DNA of 11,334 nucleotides from NCBI GenBank assembly GCA_029052375.1, contig JAIDJD010000095.1:1-11334 (forward strand), read 5' to 3'. The translations under genes were made by a program, and so were the position numbers. Numbering within the stretch: position 1 is the stretch's first letter; every line of letters begins with the position of its first letter. Under the pieces are notes generated by a model, which saw only the letters and a list, made by a program, of their open reading frames with translations, was not told the DNA's origin and did not search any database. Below are positions 8,007-11,334 of this stretch, piece by piece. The stretch is from Duncaniella sp. (lineage in GTDB: Bacteria > Bacteroidota > Bacteroidia > Bacteroidales > Muribaculaceae).

Positions 8007-8055
8007 TTCTCAATTCTCAAATTTAAATTCTCCATTCTCAATTATCAATTCGCAA
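8007..8055. repeat. Heptanucleotide-period array, seven units
   Basis: Read from 8007 in steps of seven: TTCTCAA, TTCTCAA, ATTTAAA, TTCTCCA, TTCTCAA, TTATCAA, TTCGCAA. Three units are identical and three differ by one base. Unit 3 is degenerate. The array lies between the divergent peptidase and trpS promoters and ends 25 bases before the trpS -7 box. It resembles short tandem heptamer repeats known from some bacterial intergenic regions. No function can be read from it. Confidence 0.8.
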
Positions 8056-8088
8056 TTGCGCGGGGGTCGGATTTTTTTTGTAACTTTG
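8056..8088 (+). promoter_or_regulatory. trpS promoter
   Basis: TAACTTTG at 8081-8088 is an exact TAnnTTTG box, preceded by an eight-base T-run. A TTG at 8056-8058, 22 bp upstream, is a possible -33 element, slightly further than usual. The start of transcription should be near 8094, giving a leader of about 60 bases before the trpS ATG. I see no leader-peptide or terminator hairpin in that leader. Confidence 0.7.
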
Positions 8089-8157
8089 CACGTTAATATA
8101 CACTTTTCGGAACACAGTAACACCATCAAACTCTCTCTCATCACCGACATATAAGCC

Positions 8158-9225
8158 ATGCCAACTGAAAAAGAAATAGTTCTGTCGGGCATACGTGCCA
8201 CCGGCAATCTCCATCTGGGCAACTACTACGGCGCCCTCCGCAACTTTGTGAAAATGCAGGAAGACTATGACTGCAACTACTTCATAGCCGACCTCCACGC
8301 CCTCACCACCACCCCCGACCCCAAGATGCTCCACGAGAATGTGCGCAACATCCTGGCCGAGTATCTGGCCGCAGGCGTCGACCCCGACAAGGCCACCATC
8401 TTCGTGCAGAGCGATGTCCCCGAGGTGTCGGAGATGTACCTTCTTCTCAATATGCACGTGGGCATCGGCGAACTGCTCCGCACGGCCTCGTTCAAAGACA
8501 AGGCGCGCAAGCAGCTCGGCCTCAACCCCAACGACGAGTCGGAGGATATCGAGCGCCAGATAGTAGGAAGCGACTCGAACAAGCGCGTCAACGCCGGCCT
8601 GCTCACCTACCCCACCCTCATGGCTGTGGACATCCTGATACAGAAGGCCCGCAAGGTGCCCGTGGGCAAGGACCAGGAGCAGCACCTTGAGCTGACACGC
8701 CGTTTTGCCCGCCGCTTCAACTCGTTCTACAACGTCGACCTCTTCCCCGAGCCCGAGAACTTCAACTTCGGCTCGGCGTCGGTCAAGGTGCCCGGCCTCG
8801 ACGGCTCGGGCAAGATGGGCAAGAGCGAGGGCAACTGCATCTATCTGGTGGACGACGAGAAGGTGCTCCGCAAGAAGGTGATGCGCGCCGTCACAGACCA
8901 GGGTCCCCAGGAGCCCGGCAGCCCCATATCCGAGCCCGTGGAGAACCTGCTGACACTCATGGCGCTGACCTCGGGCCCCGAGGTGGTACAGCAGTACCGC
9001 GACGCCTATGCCGACTGTTCCATCCGCTACGGCGACCTCAAGAAACAGCTCGCCGAGGATATCCTCAAGGTCACCACGCCCATCCGCGAGCGCTACCTTG
9101 ACATCCGCAGCGACGACGAGTATCTGGCCAAGGTGGTGCGCCAGGGCGCCGAGAAGGCCCGCGAGCGCGCCTCGCGTACCCTCGAGGAGGTGCGCAAGGC
9201 CATGGGCATCATAAAGTTCTATTGA
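8158..9225 (+). CDS. trpS: Tryptophanyl-tRNA synthetase
   Basis: This 355-residue class I aminoacyl-tRNA synthetase charges tRNA-Trp. The HIGH motif appears as HLGN (19-22) within SGIRATGNLHLGNYYGAL. The second signature appears as KMGKS (219-223), with Gly in place of the first Ser of KMSKS. Both lysines and the final Ser are kept, so activity is expected. Other family features are DLHALT (about 45-50), the AVDIL and VPVGKDQ segments that shape the tryptophan pocket, and a C-terminal helical anticodon-binding part. The length is typical for bacteria. The start is the first ATG after a non-coding leader with its own promoter. The DUF2723 gene follows after 19 bp and may be read from the same transcript. 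Confidence 0.97.
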   Translation: MPTEKEIVLSGIRATGNLHLGNYYGALRNFVKMQEDYDCNYFIADLHALTTTPDPKMLHENVRNILAEYLAAGVDPDKATIFVQSDVPEVSEMYLLLNMHVGIGELLRTASFKDKARKQLGLNPNDESEDIERQIVGSDSNKRVNAGLLTYPTLMAVDILIQKARKVPVGKDQEQHLELTRRFARRFNSFYNVDLFPEPENFNFGSASVKVPGLDGSGKMGKSEGNCIYLVDDEKVLRKKVMRAVTDQGPQEPGSPISEPVENLLTLMALTSGPEVVQQYRDAYADCSIRYGDLKKQLAEDILKVTTPIRERYLDIRSDDEYLAKVVRQGAEKARERASRTLEEVRKAMGIIKFY

Positions 9226-9244
9226 CACATCTCTCTCCCCGACG

Positions 9245-11231
9245 ATGAAAAAGTACAACCTCTACAACAACCTTCTGGGCTGGGTGTGCTTCGTGGTGGC
9301 GGCCGTCACCTATATGCTCACCCTCGAGCCCACAGCCAGTTTCTGGGACTGCCCGGAGTTTATCTCACAGGGCTACAAGCTCGAGGTGGGCCACCCGCCG
9401 GGCAACCCCATCTTCATGCTCGCGGCCCGCTTCATGGTCAACTTTGCCTTCGGCGACGTCACCAAGGTGGCCCTCATGGTCAACGCCATGTCGGCCCTGC
9501 TCTCTGCGGGCACCATCCTGCTTCTGTTCTGGACCGTCACCCATCTGGTCAAGAAGCTCACCGTCAAGGATGACGCAACGGAGATATCGCCCGTCAAGAT
9601 GATTGTCATCTTCGCCTCAGGCCTCTGCGGCGCCCTTGCCTACACCTGGAGCGACACATTCTGGTTCTCGGCTGTCGAGGGCGAGGTGTATGCTTTCTCG
9701 TCGTTCTGCACGGCCCTCGTCTTCTGGCTCATCCTCAAGTGGGAAAACCGTGCCTCCGAAAACCACAGCGACAGATACCTGATACTGATAGCCTACGTCA
9801 TAGGCATCTCCATCGCCGTCCACTTGCTCAACCTGCTCTGTATCCCCGCCATAGGCCTGGTGATATACTACCGCCTCTGCAAGCGGCCCGACGCCAAGGG
9901 CTCAATGATAGCCCTCGCGGCCTCGGCCGTCGTCGTGGGCCTCATCCTCTACGGCCTGGTCCCCGGATTCATCGAGGTGGCCCAGGACTTTGAGATTTTC
10001 TTTGTCAACACCGTCGGCCTCCCCTACAACTGGGGTGTGCTGATATACGCCCTGCTGACCGTCGCCACATTCATCTGGTCTATCTCCGAGCTCTACCGCC
10101 AGCGCTCGGCCAAGGCCATACGCTGGAGCGTCCTGCTCAGCATCCTGCTCTCGGGCATCCCCTTCATCGGCGATTCGTTGATTATACCCGTGGTGATTCT
10201 CGCCGCCGCGGCCGGGTATCTCTGGTTTGTCCCGAAGCTCCCTGTACGCATCCTCAACCTCGTGGTGACAGGCATCTTTGTCATCTTTATCGGCTACTCG
10301 AGCTATGCACTCCTGCTGATACGCTCGTCGGCCAATCCTCCGATGAACCAGAATGCGCCCGACAACGTCTTTGCCCTCGGCTCGTATCTCAACCGCGAGC
10401 AGTATGGCGAGCGACCCCTCTTCTACGGCCAGACCAACAACTCGGGCGTGGTCTACCAGGTGAACCGCGACGGCACCACAAAGCCTATCTACGACGAGGG
10501 CAAGGCCCAGTATTCCAAGGCTGTGAAGGCTTCGCCCGACGACCCCGACCGCTATGAGGTGACAGGATACAAGAAGGAATACATGATGAACCCCGAGCTC
10601 AACATGGTCTTCCCCCGCATATACTCGGGTGCCCACACGGGCCAGTATTCAGACTGGATAGGCGGCCTCCGCGGCAAGCCTGTCCGCGCCACCCAGTATG
10701 TCGACGAGGATGGCAACGTGCTCCAGTACACAGACCGCATCAAGCCCACCCAGGCCGAGAGCATGAGGTTCATGCTCGTCTACCAGCTCAACCATATGTA
10801 CTGGCGCTACTTCATGTGGAACTTTGCCGGACGCCAGAACGACATCCAGGGCAACGGCGAGGTGAACCACGGCAACTGGATTTCGGGAATACCCTTCATT
10901 GACAATCCCCGCCTTGGCGACCAGAGCCTCCTCCCCTACGACGAGGGCCGAGGCAATCCCGGCCACAACGTCTTCTATATGCTGCCTCTCCTGCTCGGCC
11001 TCGCCGGCCTCCTCTGGCAGGCATTTGTCTCGCGCAGGGGCATAGAGCAGTTCTGGGTGGTCTTCTTCCTCTTCTTCATGACCGGCATAGCCATCGTGCT
11101 CTACCTCAACCAGACCCCCGGCCAGGTGCGCGAGCGCGACTACGCCTTCGCAGGCTCGTTCTACGCCTACGCCATATGGATAGGCATCGGTGTGGCCGCC
11201 CTCTGGAACATTGCTGTCCAGGCCATGACAC
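9245..11231 (+). CDS. DUF2723 polytopic membrane protein, 3' end missing
   Basis: The first ~662 residues are genuine. They match the DUF2723 family of large Bacteroidetes membrane proteins thought to resemble GT-C glycosyltransferases. Near the N-terminus, after a first helix (10-27), comes LEPTASFWDCPEF with Asp35 and Glu38, then GHPPGNPIF (49-57). This acidic loop after the first helix is what one expects at a GT-C active site. About fourteen hydrophobic segments follow, interrupted by a soluble region of some 220 residues (about 355-575). Sugar donor, acceptor and pathway are not known from sequence. Family members are generally much longer, about 1000 residues or more, so a substantial C-terminal part is absent. 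The open frame continues to a TAG at 11276-11278, but from 11232 it reads sequencing adapter. The gene lies 19 bp after trpS. Confidence 0.9.
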
Positions 11232-11334
11232 CTGTCTCTTATACTCATCTGACGCTGCCGCCGCTCTTACGCGAGTAGAGCTCGGTGGTCGCCGTATCAT
11301 TAAAAAAAAGCGGGGGGGGGGGGGGGGGGGGGGG
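11232..11334. other. Illumina Nextera adapter read-through and poly-G tail (artefact)
   Basis: Bases 11232-11250 match the Tn5 mosaic end CTGTCTCTTATACACATCT with one mismatch. Bases 11251-11264 resemble GACGCTGCCGACGA with two mismatches. Bases 11265-11272 read TCTTACGC, the complement of the i5 index I recall as N517/S517 (GCGTAAGA). Bases 11273-11301 follow the P5-side adapter ending CGGTGGTCGCCGTATCATT, with two mismatches. Then come eight A and a G-run, the no-signal base of two-colour sequencers. This is library sequence left at a contig end, not genome. Confidence 0.97.

Noticed and set aside
8038..9258. A 406-codon open frame on the minus strand, antisense to trpS
   Set aside because: Same shadow effect opposite a clear tryptophanyl-tRNA synthetase. 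It also runs through the heptad array and the trpS promoter, which a real gene would not be expected to do.
11232..11278. Genuine C-terminus of the DUF2723 protein
   Set aside because: These bases match Nextera mosaic end and adapter, not coding sequence. The encoded VSYTHL peptide is an adapter-translation product.
11302..11334. Poly-A and poly-G tract as a terminator or quadruplex-forming element
   Set aside because: It follows directly after the P5-side adapter and is best explained by two-colour sequencing dark-cycle G calls.

Overview
The window is about 11.2 kb of GC-rich bacterial chromosome followed by about 100 bases that are not genomic. It fits the Bacteroidetes, most likely a GC-rich member of the order Bacteroidales. 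The support is: four promoter -7 boxes of the TAnnTTTG type, little Shine-Dalgarno use, lipoproteins with the Bacteroidetes style of signal, a long-form QueA, and a DUF2723 membrane protein. I cannot place it to genus.

Layout. Bases 1-76 are the tail of an upstream membrane-protein gene. Bases 81-200 hold three 40-bp units, each with a 24-bp dyad. The last unit runs into the promoter of an AAA-type ATPase with a DUF4143-type C-terminus (203-1414), whose start codon lies almost at the predicted transcription start. A small rubredoxin gene (1494-1655) ends in a hairpin. A second promoter (1863-1870) drives a tight plus-strand cluster: a DedA-family membrane protein, ribulose-phosphate 3-epimerase (rpe) and a long-form QueA. 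Bases 4512-4772, between convergent genes, hold five stacked hairpins, the last followed by a T-run.

On the minus strand, 7869-4773 is a probable two-gene operon of lipoproteins: an S9A prolyl oligopeptidase with an intact catalytic triad, then a smaller lipoprotein with a BamE/SmpA-like C-terminus. The divergent intergenic region (7870-8157) carries back-to-back promoters and a seven-unit array with a 7-bp period. To its right are trpS (8158-9225) and, 19 bp later, a DUF2723 polytopic membrane protein.

The DUF2723 gene is not complete. From 11232 onward the sequence is Illumina Nextera adapter read-through: transposon mosaic end, an 8-bp index, a P5-side adapter, an A-run and a poly-G tail. 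The open reading frame runs on into this and closes artificially, so the last residues of that protein are false.

Most genes are housekeeping: central carbon metabolism, tRNA modification and charging, envelope lipid handling, and peptide hydrolysis. The part most likely to hold undescribed biology is the ATPase with its triplicated dyad promoter. The hairpin cluster and the heptad array are the other unexplained structures.
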